A stretch of DNA of 64,000 nt from Juglans regia (lineage: Eukaryota > Streptophyta > Magnoliopsida > Fagales > Juglandaceae), in contig NC_049912.1 in the NCBI RefSeq assembly GCF_001411555.2, positions 20,754,341 through 20,818,340 of the forward strand. The letters are read 5' to 3'. The translations under genes and the position numbers were made by a program. This document shows, in pieces, positions 46,527 through 60,914 of the stretch. How positions within the stretch are numbered: position 1 is the stretch's first letter; every line of letters begins with the position of its first letter. Under the pieces are notes generated by a model that worked only from the letters and a program-made list of their open reading frames with translations, was not told the DNA's origin and searched no databases.

Positions 46527-47150
46527 TAATTTAAATGGGGAATCGACCAAAGGAATTTGGGATGTTGATGCATGGCAGCAAGATATTCTAATATATTGGA
46601 GAGTCGTGCACAATAGTATTGTCTCTTTGTTGCTTTTATATATTGTCTCTATATATATGTTTCTTTAAATCTTTCTTATATATAATTGAGAGTTATAATT
46701 AAACTTATTCAAACATTATAATTTACAATGATCGATCTTATATATGCTGCATGCATCACGTGCATACATAGTTTTTATTAATTAAAAATGATAAAGATCT
46801 TTTTCAAAAAAGAATAAAGATAAAAATTAAATTAAAAAAAAAAAAAAAGTTACGGTCGGGAGCCTAGGCCATTAAGCTAGCCTATGCGCATTCTAGGTAA
46901 GGTGGTGCATGAATCTTAATTACGTACTGGTCATTTTATAAAAAAAATTTGTTTGGCATGTAAGAAAATTGGCAACTGAGGAGTAGTAGTACTGTTGTGG
47001 TGGGGTGCGAGGAAAACAGAAAATTAAACAAATTAAAGTCTATATATGGACATGCATGCATATATGGTGGAGAGATGGAGGGACTAAGGAAGGGGAAGAG
47101 AGGAAATGGAGAAAGGCATGTGAACAAGTTTAGGCTAGCTAGAATTGATG
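46170..47150. other. Gene-free AT-rich spacer
   Basis: Contains (AT)n at 46498-46520; nothing coding. Confidence 0.45.
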
Positions 47151-47153
47151 AGA

Positions 47154-47288
47154 GCGTACAAGAAAATGTTTATTTGCGACTAGTTATTTATAATAAAATG
47201 ACTATTTTCAGTTAAAATAATCTGTTTTCATCGCAAATAGTTATTTTTATCGCAAAAAAAATCACAAATACCTATTTTTCTTGTAGCG
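47154..47288. mobile_element. CACTA-type MITE
   Basis: Left GCGTACAAGAAAATGTTTAT and right, reverse complemented, CGCTACAAGAAAAATAGGTA. The interior repeats CGCAAATAGTTATTTTTATC, like the 43.1-kb copy. Confidence 0.6.
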
Positions 47289-47535
47289 TATACATTAATA
47301 TACTTATGTGACTTGTACAATTGCTTCCACTAGTACTATATATGCCATGAAATAGGAATTAGTGTTTAAATTTAACTTTTCTTTTTTTTTTCTTAAGAAA
47401 AAAACAAAAATATGGAATTGTAGCATTAACTATAAAAAGGTTTATCTTTACCATTATTATAGATCATGATATATAAGATCAGTGCCTCCAATTCGACAGT
47501 ACTACATTAAATTTTTGCTTCTTTTTTATTTTATT

Positions 47536-48430
47536 TTATTTAATCACAGGTAGGCCAGAAAAGATAACATGTCCGGGTGGTGAAGACTTGGTGGTGGGTA
47601 AGGTGTATAGACCATCACAGGTGACTCCGGTAAGGAGGATTTTTTGTGTCGCCTTGTCCTTTACAAGCAAATAGGTGGCATGAAATTCAAAATAACAATT
47701 GTTATCAGTGCAAAATTTGAGAACAAAGACAAGATTTTTTGTTTTAGAAGGGACATAAAGCAAGTTTCGGAGAAGAAAGGGAGAGAAATTGAAGGTAAGA
47801 GATGAATCACCGAAATGTTCTAATGGAATGCCGGCACCATCACCCATTCTAATGGTCTCACTACTTGCATAAGGCTCAGAAGACATGTTCAAGTTAGAAA
47901 AATCATTAGTAAGATGATGAGTAGCAGCAAAATCGGAGTACCAAACCGATTCATATGAGGGGGTTTGAGCAGTATAGTTTGCTGAGAAGATTTTGGGAGC
48001 TTCATACTGATAAGAGTGATTGAATCATTGCCTACACTGAAGAGCAACATTCTTTTAGCACACTTGACAGACTGGGCGCTGAGAGTTATATTGCTGAGAT
48101 TGGGACTATGGTGAAGAGTATAGAGGAGAATGAGTGCGACCACCACGATTATTGGGATAGCCACGACCTCGACCACATCCCTGACGTCCCCCTCAGAAAG
48201 AACCTCGTCCACGTTGGTCTCGAGAAGCAGAGGTAAAATGTGCTGATGGTTCAACAAAAGTAATAGAGGAGCGATTGTTGTGTGCAATACGGGTTTCATG
48301 TATGAGAAGTAGTTGGTAAAGCTCATGAGAAGAAATGAGGTCAAACCAAGTAGATCAAATGGATGTTACGAAGGACTCGTAAGAAGGACCAAGATCATTG
48401 AGAATGTAGGTGATGAGTTCCTTATATATA
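47536..48430 (-). pseudogene. Ty1-copia relic: gag C-terminus to pre-integrase region
   Basis: Minus-strand frames read, in order, SYESFVTSI and RIAHNNRSSITFVEPSAHFT (gag), a Gly/Arg-rich basic stretch (GRGRGYPNNRGGRTHS), WYSDFAATHHLTNDFSNLN and NLLYVPSKTKNLVFVLKFCT (gag-pre-integrase region). The frame shifts and stops several times. No LTR, integrase core or RT is present, so this is a truncated fragment of an element different from the 51-56 kb copy. Confidence 0.8.
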
Positions 48431-50775
<2,345 letters not shown>

Positions 50776-50865
50776 TAGTTAGGATATATATATATATTTC
50801 TCAAGTTGCATATGTGAAAAATATATATCTCTCAAGTTGCGTATGTGAAAAAAGGGAGAATATAT

Positions 50866-51040
50866 GAGTAATGCTATATACAGTCGTAGAGTGCGCAAGC
50901 GCCGTACAGTCGCTTTGAAAAAGAGTGAGGTTTACTATTAAAAAATTAATTTTCTTTTCATGTGGATCCCGTATTTATTCACTTTTTTCAAAATGATTAC
51001 GCGATATTTGTACACTCACGACTGTAATTATCATTTCTCT
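50866..51040. repeat. ACAGTCGT-type hairpin MITE
   Basis: Left TATACAGTCGTAGAGTGCGC and right CACTCACGACTGTAATTATC are imperfect inverted ends of about 60 bases. The centre has AAGAGTGAGGTTTACTATTA. It ends just before the copia target site. Confidence 0.75.
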
Positions 51041-51051
51041 ATATAGTAACT

Positions 51052-51343
51052 TGTAAGATTGTGGAAAGTAGTAGAAGAAGGTTGTGGAAAGTAGCAGAGG
51101 AAGGAGATGAAAATAGAGCTGAAAGAATATTTCTTGTGTATTTCACGTGTGGCACAGTACAAAATAATCCCACTAATATAGGCATTGTATTCTAACAAAC
51201 TAACAGAATCAGTTGCCTAAAATATTACAAGCAAAAATATTTACCAAGAATGAACAAATACATTAAATGTAAATAATGGAAATAAAAACAACTAACTTAT
51301 CATTTATCCAAACGACGTGTAGCATCCTTGTTATTATGTAAAG
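51052..51343 (-). repeat. 3' LTR of the copia element
   Basis: Matches 55584-55875. Its outer end reads TGTAAGATTGTGG on the plus strand. Confidence 0.92.
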
Positions 51344-51349
51344 CCCCCT

Positions 51350-52786
51350 TCAAGATGGAGAATAGAGGCTTGCTATTTCCATCTTGGACAAATATGACTT
51401 GAGAAGGAAAGAAGGTAGGGCTTTAGTAAACATGTCAGCTAGCTGGCTGTGAGAAGGAACATGAGAAGTGGTGATGCTGCCTTCTTGAATCTTGTCTCGA
51501 ACTAGGTGGCAATCCAACTCAATGTATTTAGTTCTCTCGTGGAAAACCGAATTGACAGCTATGTGTAAGGCTGCCTGATTGTCACAAAAAAGTAAGGCAG
51601 ATTGTGGATGACAAATCTGAAGATCAGTAAGCAAATATCTCAACCAAGTGAGTTCACAACAAGTAGAAGCCATGGAACGGTACTCGGCTTCAGCCGACGA
51701 GCGAGAAACAACTGATTGCTTATTTGTTTTCCAAGAAACTAGTGAGCCACCCAGGAAGATGCAATAACAGGTGACTGAGCGACGAGAGTCGGGGCAAGAG
51801 GCCCAATCGGAGTCACAAAAAGCCTTAAGATGGAGCTGAGAAGCATAAGACAGTAAAATTCCTTGGCCGGGGGCAGCTTTGATGTATCTTAAAACCTTGT
51901 GTGCAGTAGCCATATGTGTAGATGTAGGATGGTCCATAAATTGACTTAAGAGCTGAACAACATAACATATGTCGGGCCTAGTAATTGTTAAATACAATAA
52001 ACACCCAATGAGTCGTCGGTAAGGACTTGGATAAGTTAGAGGAACACCAGTAGCTTTGCTGACCTTAAAATTCTGGTCAAGGGATATTTTGAGAGGTTTG
52101 CTCCCAAGGGTACCCAAGTCGGCTAAGATATCCAACGTGTATTTTCTTTGACATAGATGGATGCCTTTGGATGAATGGGCAACCTCCAAGCCAAGAAAAT
52201 AATGCAAAGACCCAAGGTCTTTAATTTTGAAGTGAGTATTGAGGAATGTTTTGAGAGAAGCAATAGAGGAGGAGCAATTTCCAGCCATAATAATATCGTC
52301 AACATATACAAGCAATGTAGTAAATGAAGTGCCTTCCAATTTGGTGAAAAGACTATAATCAGCCTTAGATTGGTGAAACCTGAATGCAATAAGAGAGGAA
52401 TAAAATTTTGAATACCATTGTCTTGAAGCTTGCTTGAGACCATATAGACTCTTAAGCAATTTGCACACTTGGTGAGGTCCTCCTTTGGTGTATCCAGGAG
52501 GTTTACGCATATAGATCTCCTCTTCAAAATCACAGTGAAGAAATGCGTTGTTGACATCAAATTGATGGATGAACCAGCCTTTAATAGCTGCTATGGAAAG
52601 CAAAACCCGAACAGTTACTAATTTAACCACGGGAGAAAAAGTCTTCGTGTAGTCAATACCCTCTTGTTGGGTGAAGCCTCTGGCGACAAATCTCGCTTTC
52701 AACCTCTCAATAGTCCCATCGGAATTGAATTTTAGTCTTGTACACGTATTTACAGTCAATTGCTTCTTTTCTAGGGGGAAGGTCAA
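51350..52786 (-). CDS. Copia reverse transcriptase and RNase H (open part of pol)
   Basis: 478 codons open. RT motifs: [56 protein letters not shown] and the catalytic [12 protein letters not shown]. RNase [54 protein letters not shown] and HLVRDKI. The first residues are an arbitrary in-frame Met; the true polyprotein starts far upstream but is broken. It ends at the purine tract before the 3' LTR, as expected. The enzyme would copy element RNA into cDNA in the cytoplasm, but this copy lacks an intact gag and integrase. Confidence 0.9.
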   Translation of the reverse strand: MTFPLEKKQLTVNTCTRLKFNSDGTIERLKARFVARGFTQQEGIDYTKTFSPVVKLVTVRVLLSIAAIKGWFIHQFDVNNAFLHCDFEEEIYMRKPPGYTKGGPHQVCKLLKSLYGLKQASRQWYSKFYSSLIAFRFHQSKADYSLFTKLEGTSFTTLLVYVDDIIMAGNCSSSIASLKTFLNTHFKIKDLGSLHYFLGLEVAHSSKGIHLCQRKYTLDILADLGTLGSKPLKISLDQNFKVSKATGVPLTYPSPYRRLIGCLLYLTITRPDICYVVQLLSQFMDHPTSTHMATAHKVLRYIKAAPGQGILLSYASQLHLKAFCDSDWASCPDSRRSVTCYCIFLGGSLVSWKTNKQSVVSRSSAEAEYRSMASTCCELTWLRYLLTDLQICHPQSALLFCDNQAALHIAVNSVFHERTKYIELDCHLVRDKIQEGSITTSHVPSHSQLADMFTKALPSFLLKSYLSKMEIASLYSPS

Positions 52787-52844
52787 TGATGAGCCAAGTA
52801 CGGTTCTGCTCTAAAGCTTGCAGTTCAGAATGCATAGCCTCACA

Positions 52845-54239
52845 CTAGCCAGTGTCCTTAAGGGCTTGCTTGTATGTTTGTGGGTCAGAAACTGAGGAAA
52901 CTGAAGTGGAAAAAGCAGCAAATAATGGAGAAAATGTTGGAATGAAGTGAGTGAAATGAAAATATTGTCTCATGAAAGACAACATCCCGAGAAGTGAAAG
53001 TTGATTTGGTGTTAAGGTCAAGAAGTTTATATCCCTTGATGCCAAAGGGATAGCCAAGAAAAATACACATGCGACCTCGGGGTTCAAACTTTTTTCTTCC
53101 ATGAGGAAGTGTGGTTGCATAATAAAGGGAACAAAAATTTTTTATGTGTGCATACCCTGGTTTTGAATTAAACAAAAGTTCATAGGGGGTTTTGTTTTGA
53201 AGGAGGGGAGTGGGTGGTAATTAAGTAAGCGGCTGTTAGAACACAATCATTCCAGTATTCAAGAGGAATACCAGCTTGTATTTTGAGTGCTCGAGCTACA
53301 TTAAGCAAGTGTTGGTGTTTTCTTTCCACAATACCATTTTGTTGTGGAGTGGCAACACAACTTCGTTGATGTATGATACATTTATTGTTAAAAAAATCTG
53401 TCATTTGAAATTCACTTCCATTGTCTCTTCGTAAAATTTTGATTTGGAGATTAAATTGATTTTCAACCAAGTTAGAGAAGGAAGTGATACATTTTCTGGT
53501 TTCTGATTTATTGTGAAGAAGGTACAGTCAAGTACTTCTTGTGTAGTCATCAATTATTATTAGAAAAAGATTTGGAACCATCATATGCAACAGTTGAGCA
53601 AGGCCCCCATAGGTCACAGTGTATTATTTCAAATGGTCTAGAGGTCTTATGTTGGCTGTGAGGGAAGGGTAATCGATAAAGCTTAGCCAACGGGCAAATG
53701 CAACAAGGTTTTGTATTAATAGATGAAACATCTTTCTTTACAATGGGATCTGAAATCAAATTTATACGTGGAAAAGAAGGATGACCTAGGCGATAATGCC
53801 ATAGGTCAGTAACATTTGTATTGTGTAAAATAGACGCTGAACCAGTAAAAACAGCAGTGGAGAAGGTTGAAAGTTTATTGACTAAAGTGGAAGGAGAGAC
53901 CTCGATTCTTAAGAAGTGATAGAGGCCACTTCGTACTTCACCCTTCCCAATCGTTGTCCAAGATAAAAGGTCCTGAATAAAGCAACAATCAGACAAGAAA
54001 ACTAGACAACAAGTGAGAGCAACGACCAGTTTTTTTGCAGAAATTAAATTGAATTGGAAAGATGGTATGCACAAAACTTCATGTAGACAAATTAATGGAG
54101 TAAGTTGGATGGAGCCAACGTGAGTGACAGGGGCCTCAGTTCCATTTGGCATTTTAACAGAATAATTAACATGGGCAGTGATGGTTGTAAGTAGTGAGGT
54201 GCAGTAGACCATGTGGTTTGTGGCACCTGTGGCAATGAT
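52845..54239 (-). pseudogene. Copia gag-pre-integrase and integrase remnant
   Basis: VTDLWHYRLGHPSFPRINLI and CCICPLAKLYRLPFPHSQ give the HHCC zinc region. The DDE core follows as IIHCDLWGP, IDDYTRS and [20 protein letters not shown]. Frame changes near 53550 and 53180, plus stops, break it. The C-terminal region reads RGRMCIFLGYPFGIKGYKLL. Confidence 0.88.
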
Positions 54240-55555
54240 CTAAGAGATATTTGTGGAGTGAAGTGGAATGTGTGTGCATGTAGAGAAGCAAAGAGAAATA
54301 CTAGAAAGATTTGGTTGCGGGTTAGGTATAGTGACAGTTGTTAGGTTGGACTGAATAGCATGGGAAGATGGTTGAGCAGTAGCAGAAGGTTCCCTTGGCT
54401 GAAGCAAGGCTAGTAGTTGCTGGTACTGAGCTTGAGTTAAACCCACTCTTTCATCACTAACTGTATCAAGGTCAGAAGCAGGAGACAAAATAGTTTGTGT
54501 AGCAAGAATAGTGGAATTGGTGTTCTTGTTGAATAACTTATGGCCCGGTGGATAGCCATGCAATTTGTAGCACCTCTCAATAGTATGACCAGACAAATTG
54601 CAGTGAGAACAAACAGGAGGCTCTGCATTTCCAGCTTTAAAACATTTTCCAATGTGTGACCAGAAATTTTGTAGTGTGTGCAATAGGCACGATCTTTCTT
54701 GGGGGTATTTCTGGTCTGATTGGTGGTTCTAGTAGGTTGAGAAAAAGGCTTGTTGACAGCTAAGGCCATGGAGTCAGGGGTCGGGTGATTAGAAACTAGT
54801 TGGTGTTGTCTCTCCTGTTGTTGAATAAGGGAGAAAATTTTGCTCACGGGTGGGATGGGATCTAACAACATAATCTGGTCACGTACGTTGGAATAGGTAT
54901 CATGTAGACCCATAAGAAATTGAAACACGCAGTCACGTTGATTTCTATCTAAGAGAGTTTTCGCAGTTCCACAAGTACACACAGGAATCGGATCATAAAT
55001 TGAAAGCTCATCCCAAAGAGTTTTGAGCTTACCATAGTAGATACTTACAGAATCTGTTTCTTGATTAAGGCTGGCTAGGGTTTTCTTTAACTAAAAAATC
55101 CGAGGACCATTCTAATGGGAAAATCGGGCTTAAAGATCAAGCCATATGTCGCGCGCATCATCCACGAACACAACGCTCGACTTGATTGAAGAATTGATAA
55201 AATTCTAGATCCACGACACTACCATGTTGTTGTAGCGCTCCTAGAGCTCAAGAAGAGGATCCATGGTGTCGATCGGTTTGGGGATATCTCCAGAAATAAA
55301 CCCTAATTTATTTTTGGCACGGAGGGCCCATCGTATAGCACGCGACCAAGTGATGTAATTATCACTTGTGAGTAGGTCGGTGACTAGAATAACGGCAGGA
55401 TTATCGCCGTTATCTAGCCAGAAAAGGTTATCGAGATCGGTTAGGTTTAGATATTGAGCCATATTGACGGCACGAGAGGTGTTTGTGTTATGATTAGAAT
55501 GGCTAGAGGATTGAATAGAAGAGGAATTAGCAAAGCTTTCGAGTTGGTCTTCCAT
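54240..55555 (-). pseudogene. Copia gag remnant
   Basis: Start MEDQLESFANSS at 55555. The copia gag N-terminus follows (LTSDNYITWSRAIRWALRAK), then FQFLMGLHDTYSNVRDQIML and two CHC-type knuckle-like segments (YCTHYKISGHT, VCSHCNLSGHTIERCYKLHG). Several stops lie between about 54990 and 55245, and a frameshift near 54650. Confidence 0.85.
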
Positions 55556-55583
55556 GGAGTTAGCGCTTAGGCTCTTGATACCA

Positions 55584-55875
55584 TGTAAAATTGCAGAAAG
55601 TAGTAGAAGAAGGTTGCGGATAGTAGCAGAGGAAGGAGATGAAAACAGAGTTGAAAGAATATTTCTTGTGTATTTCACGTGTTGCATAGTACAGAATAAT
55701 CCCACTAATATAGGCATTGTATTCTAACAAACTAACATAATCAGTTGCCTAAAATATTACAAGCAGAAATATTTACCAAGAATGAACAAATACATGAAAT
55801 GTAAATAATGGAAATAAAAACAATTAACTTATCCTTTATCCAAACGATGTGTAGCATCTTTGTTATTCTGTAATA
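55584..55875 (-). repeat. 5' LTR of the copia element
   Basis: On the minus strand it begins TATTACAGAATAAC (the usual TG start appears mutated to TA) and ends TTTTACA directly before the primer site. Confidence 0.92.
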
Positions 55876-55880
55876 TAACT

Positions 55881-56371
55881 CATTAAGTTTTTAAACTTTG
55901 ACTCAATATATACAATACAGATCTTGATTTAAAATTTTATGGTAGATTAATTATGTACCCCCGCCCATCTCCAAAAAAGATCACAGATTATATATAACTT
56001 CAATTAAATATCATTTATAAAAGACAAAATACCATTTATTTAATTGAAATAAGTTAGTTTTAATAGTACTAATGTAATTTCTTTCTTTTATATATACTTA
56101 TTTCCTTTATAATTAACGCGTATTTTGTACGGAGCTGGAGATTGAGTATTAATGGAGACTAAATTTTGAAATTAAGACTTACCTTACACTAAAGTTAAGA
56201 AGCAGTACAAATGAAAATGATGTGATTTTTGGGGGAATATATATAATTACTATATAACCCAAAACTAAATTACTTTGAAAGTATGAGATAAAAAATTATA
56301 AGAAAATTAATGTGAAACAAAAATATAGGTAAAATAAATAAATTGTTGACATATATTATATATATATAAAT
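55881..56371. other. Spacer right of the copia element
   Basis: AT-rich; nothing recognised. Confidence 0.4.
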
Positions 56372-56540
56372 AGAGTAATACTATATACAGTCGTAGAATG
56401 CACAAACGTCATGCAGTCGTTTTGAAAAAGAGTGAAGTCTATTATTAAAAAATTAATTTTTTTCCATATGAATCTCATATTTATTATTATTTTTTTTTTA
56501 AAACGACTATACGATATTTGCAGTCGAGTATCATTTCTCG
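56372..56540. repeat. ACAGTCGT-type hairpin MITE
   Basis: TATACAGTCGTAGAATGCAC at the left, CAGTCGAGTATCATTTCTCG at the right, centre AAGAGTGAAGTCTATTATTA. Confidence 0.7.
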
Positions 56541-57583
56541 TATAAGTATATATGGCACTTGGGAATTTAGTTTTTGCATGTAGGATATATATTAGTTAAA
56601 ATTAATAAATTAATTAAGTAGTACGTACAACTACAATAAAGCAGCTAGCGTGCGTGGTGGATAATTAATTTGCATTGATAGGTGACAACTACTAACAATA
56701 ATATTACAGCTAACAAAAATAATGTCTTTAATTAGGTCCGTACTTACAATATCTAACCATGCAGCTAGCTAGGAGGCCATGGCCATGCAGTACTCGATCG
56801 ATCGTCTGATCCCCAACTCCAACCAAGCAATTAATTCCTAAATTGATCAGGTTTATCTACTCATTCATGCAATATCATGTTGCCTATGAATACCCTACAA
56901 CACACATACGTACGTAGATTTAACATTTATTAACCACTTTAGTCATGCATGGTGCCATTTCTTCTTCCTTTTACTTCTTTTTTTTTTTAGTTGTCGTATA
57001 TATATACTCATGTTTGTATGTTATATGCATATGTTTATGGCTTCTGAATTCCAATTCTCTCAAACTTTTCTCTTCAACTCCTACAAATATATATATATAT
57101 ATATATAAAATAATATCATTATAAAAAAACTGTTTATTTATTGTTAGTTATTTTCTATCAAAATGGTTATTTTTTATCGAAACAGATGATATATTCTTGT
57201 ATTTTCCTTAATTGTAGTTAATATTAAGTAGCTAGTTAGCTGGCTTCTGGTCATGATGGTTCTTATATTAATTACCCATCTCCAATACTATTCAATTAAT
57301 GGCAGTAAATTAAGATCCCAATTAAGTCTTAACCGCTCTCTTCAAAGCTTCTAGCTAGCTAGCAAGCAGGTGGGACTCGAGGACATGATGCCAGCTTGAT
57401 CATGATCTCCTTCCTTCTGATTCTGAAGGCCAAGAGCTGGCAAATCATGGAATGAATATGCAATAACAATAGTTAATAAATCCCAAACCATAATCTGCAT
57501 CTCTCTTTGTAAATTAATTAGGTTTTAGTATCTGTAATATAAATAACATATGGATGGCCTGCTGTTCTGTTTATATTAATGAA

Positions 57584-57618
<35 letters not shown>

Positions 57619-58624
57619 TCCATTACAGTAATAGAATAATGCAATCACAATCATTGGACTTAACAAAGTGTTGATGTTTGTTAATGGTATCTGTGTAGAG
57701 ATCATTGCCAACTTTTCTTCCTAAGTGAATGAGGGAACTTTGCTATATATATATATATATATATTAAAGGGAATAATACAGAACAATATTATATAATATT
57801 TTGCTTATATATATATATTATATGATCAATTCATGTTAAGTTTATGCTTAAATAAATATTAATTAATTACTTTGATTTAAAAAAAAAAGGGATATATGAT
57901 GGAATAAAGTACTAAAATTTGGAATATTGTAGGATAAATTCCCTCTAATTGGAAAAAAAAAATTAAAATAAAAAATCAATCTAGAAGAGGATTTACAGAT
58001 TAATTATCATCGTATTCCATATATAATTTATTGAAAATGACATGAGGATCATTCATGTACTGATCTGGAATCTGGATCGAAACCACAAGTTTTTTAGGAA
58101 TACGAATTAAATACTTTTCATGCAAGCTGTCTAGGCCAAGTACTCGTCGTTTGACATGATATTACTACGTACATATGCATCATATCTAGAGTGCGACGTT
58201 TTGTCTTAAATGATAAAAACAAATCAGCTGTCATCATCATCTAAGTAGTGGCTGGTGTATCAGTTCTCTAAATAATTTATTTATATATATATATATATAT
58301 TTATATATGCACCTAATTAAATTACCAAAGACTACTCGTGTGAATTAGTATTTTTCATCAATCTTAACTCTCATATTTTTATGAATGGTTACACATCACA
58401 ACCCTTTATTATTATTATTATTATTATTATTTAGAGTGTATATTGATTTGTTATTTTGTCAAAGTGTGGGATGGTGGAAAATATATATGGATGGGCCTGG
58501 GCTTGTAAAGAGGCTCAAATGAATGAAGCTCCTAATTAAGATTATTGGGCTTGCAGGATTGGGCTCCCACATTCTCGAGCTTATTTTTTTTAACAAATAT
58601 ATAGCAAGTGAGGGAAACAAATTA
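56541..58624. other. Gene-free AT-rich spacer
   Basis: (AT)n tracts at about 57079-57107, 57590-57617 and 57744-57764, and a (TTA)n tract near 58407-58432. A degraded CACTA-type MITE may lie near 57118-57215. No gene seen. Confidence 0.5.
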
Positions 58625-58695
58625 GCGCATCTAGTGTAGTGGTATCATAGTACCCTCCCACGGTACTGACCGGGGTTCGATTCCTCGGATGCGCA
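58625..58695 (+). tRNA. tRNA-Gly (anticodon CCC)
   Basis: 71 bases with a complete cloverleaf: acceptor GCGCATC/GATGCGC, anticodon stem GTACC/GGTAC around loop CTCCCAC (anticodon CCC), and T-loop TTCGATT closed by CGGGG/CCTCG with one G-T pair. A TTTTT pol III stop follows directly, and CAA lies seven bases upstream, both usual for plant tRNA genes. No intron. It is identical in form to the plant tRNA-Gly(CCC) I recall apart from one or two bases. Confidence 0.95.
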
Positions 58696-58700
58696 TTTTT
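58696..58700 (+). terminator. Pol III terminator of tRNA-Gly
   Basis: T5 run immediately after the tRNA. Confidence 0.8.
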
Positions 58701-58884
58701 CAGTCATTTAAATTTGTGTTGCTGCTTGTGTTTGCTGCTCCCGCTCGTATAATTTTGAAATGGGAATTTGAACTCTATTTTTCTTTTAAGAGGAGAAATG
58801 AATGACTAACGCCGCATGCATGCCTGTGAAACTCAACAGCTCAAAACTTGCGTACGATGTAGAAGAAAATTATGATGAAAGTGA

Positions 58885-59060
58885 TTTTGTGCACCAAACT
58901 GTACACGGATGTTAAATTTAAGACATTTGTTTAATGAAACAATACGAATTGAAGACAAAAATAATTTTTGTGAGTTAGAAAATCTTATTGTACTCATTTT
59001 TTTTTTAAATAAAAAAATTATGTAAGTGTTGATATACAATTTGATGTGCCAAACCGTTTG
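58885..59060. repeat. Possible hairpin MITE
   Basis: GTGCACCAAACTGTACACGG and the reverse complement of CAATTTGATGTGCCAAACC are similar. Weak evidence. Confidence 0.35.
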
Positions 59061-59294
59061 TACCTAGCGTCCCGATGGAAAATCTGGGTCCAATAGCATT
59101 ATAAAAAATGTCAACCCTAGCTATTAAGCAATATCAAGCACATTTAAGCTCGGCTGCAAGATATAAAAACCAGGCCAATAAAATTGAAAACTCTGGAAAA
59201 GGGCCCAATTCGTACGTTCCTTTGCTAGAATGAAAATAGTTACAATCTATTAAGAATACGCACGGTTTTAGTCGTCCATTTCAAGTTTAAAACA

Positions 59295-59382
59295 ATAAAT
59301 TTTCTATCCACCAAGCCAACTAAGATTAGATATAAAGCCTAAATTTTCTATCCACCAAGCCAACTAAGATTAGATATAAAGC
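59295..59382. repeat. Perfect 44-bp tandem duplication
   Basis: TAAATTTTCTATCCACCAAG... to ...AGATATAAAGCC occurs twice in immediate succession (59295-59338, 59339-59382) with no difference seen. Confidence 0.93.
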
Positions 59383-60230
59383 CCCGCCTAACCAAGCAGA
59401 AGCCTTAACAAAATTATCTATATTCCAATCAAGTCAATTTTCTGGATTTTATAGGTTTTCTATACCCTATCAATGGTTCTTATGTCTATATTTGTTGATT
59501 AGGTAAGTACCACAGCTCGGCTGGGGGAAAAATCCTGACAGATAAGAGTGCTCTGACTAAAAACCATCACCAGCATAAATTCAAAATTCAGGTGAATGCA
59601 TGTCAAGAAGACTAATGCTCTGAATACCAATAGCATTCATCAGAATCATTTTCAGTCAGTCTGATATAGGTTTTCATAGCACTGGATAACACTCACCTAT
59701 GTGTATTCAATCCTGTGAAGAAAAAGAACAGAACAAGAACAAGAACAAGAAAAAAGAAGAGAGAGAGAGACCATCCCGCTATCCAACTCCCTTCTATGGT
59801 GTTCCTGCACCATATATCTCTTGTTTTCAGAGTGATGAAGCATGAAATCCTATAGCGAACAGGATTCACACTCTATCTCAAACATAAACACCAGGATCCC
59901 ATTAGAAGCAGAAATAACTCCTGTTGTCTTACTTACTATATATTGCCACACAAGACCCTATACATGCTCCCTACTGCAGACTTGAAGATATGGGGTATGA
60001 CAGTTTACACATTATATCATCACCTACATTCATTCAGTCTGTTGTCCTGAGCGTGTTACATCATGTTCCAACTCCGTTGTCTTCTAAAGCACAATCCAGT
60101 GATCCACTCCAATGGTTTGCATCAGCAACCAAATAGAATGCCAAATGTCAGGAGTCGGAAACATTTAATACTTCCTTTCATTTGTGTCATCATGTTACTA
60201 ACAGAAAATGAGAAGGCTCTTTGCCTAATG
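59383..60230. other. Unassigned spacer
   Basis: A short (AACAAG)n-like tract lies near 59725-59760. Open frames are short and unrecognised. Confidence 0.4.
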
Positions 60231-60350
60231 ATCTTTTTTTTTTTCAATACGAAATCGAAGATTTATTAAAAAGAAACATAGAAGGCGTAACCCAAGCACA
60301 CAAGAAGAATGAATACAAGAGGAACCCCCAACAAGAAAAAGAAAAAAAGA
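60231..60350 (-). mobile_element. LINE 3'-end fragment
   Basis: On the minus strand: TTGTGTGCTTGGGTTACGCC, then TTTCTTTTTAATAAATCTTCG and a poly(A) run. From memory this matches the conserved 3' tail of plant L1-type LINEs. About 100 bases remain. Confidence 0.6.
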
Positions 60351-60914
60351 AAAAAAAAGACAAGAAAATCATGAAAACTCAACCCATTAAAATTTAATTA
60401 TCGTGAAAAAAAGGAGAACTAACTTGTATACAGAACATGAAGTAAACAAAAATAAAATCACTGCAAAAGCTTTTAAAATTAAGGTACAAGAATGCAAAAT
60501 TAACAACGAACACTTCCGATGTATAAAAGGTTTAATAGAACAAGTGAGTATTACCTAATTTTTTTTATAGGTAACAAGTGAGTATCACCTAATAATTGTA
60601 CACAGATTAGGAGCAATGAGATTGAATCAAACACCAGCAGTAACCGAATAGATGAGAAGCAGAAACTGGAGAAATCATAACTCATGTCCAGGCAAAATAA
60701 GTATTGTAGTCGATATCACATGCAACCTGTTTGAAAAAGATGCTAAAATTTGTCCAGCAAGGCAACATTATTTGGTGGCAACCACTCTATTATTTCTCAA
60801 GTCAATCTAAAGAAGATAGGGTCCTAAGAACATGCATCCACGGCTCACAGCAGTGTAATGGAGAGAAACCCCACCCCGGGCGGGGGCCTCCTTTCTTTCT
60901 TTTGTAAGTGGCAT

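Larger units (their letters stand above)
51052..55875 (-). mobile_element. Ty1-copia LTR retrotransposon, nearly full structure
   Basis: Two 292-bp LTRs (51052-51343 and 55584-55875) flanked by TAACT duplications (51047-51051 and 55876-55880). On the minus strand it has the 5' LTR, a primer site TGGTATCAAGAGCCTAA (55567-55583), gag, integrase, RT and RNase H, then a short purine tract (51344-51351) before the 3' LTR. The order integrase before RT defines Ty1-copia. Gag and integrase are broken by stops and frameshifts while the RT-RNase H part is open. The LTRs differ at about 20 of 292 sites by eye, so the insertion is not recent. Confidence 0.95.

Noticed and set aside
47889..48344. 151-codon minus-strand frame with hydrophobic stretches
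   Set aside because: Frame-shifted reading of copia gag; the correct frame gives the Gly/Arg-rich region and gag peptides.
57360..57480. Possible microRNA precursor (TGATGCCAGCTTGATCATGA region)
   Set aside because: Resembles miR167-like letters only partly, and no matching arm was found to make a stem.
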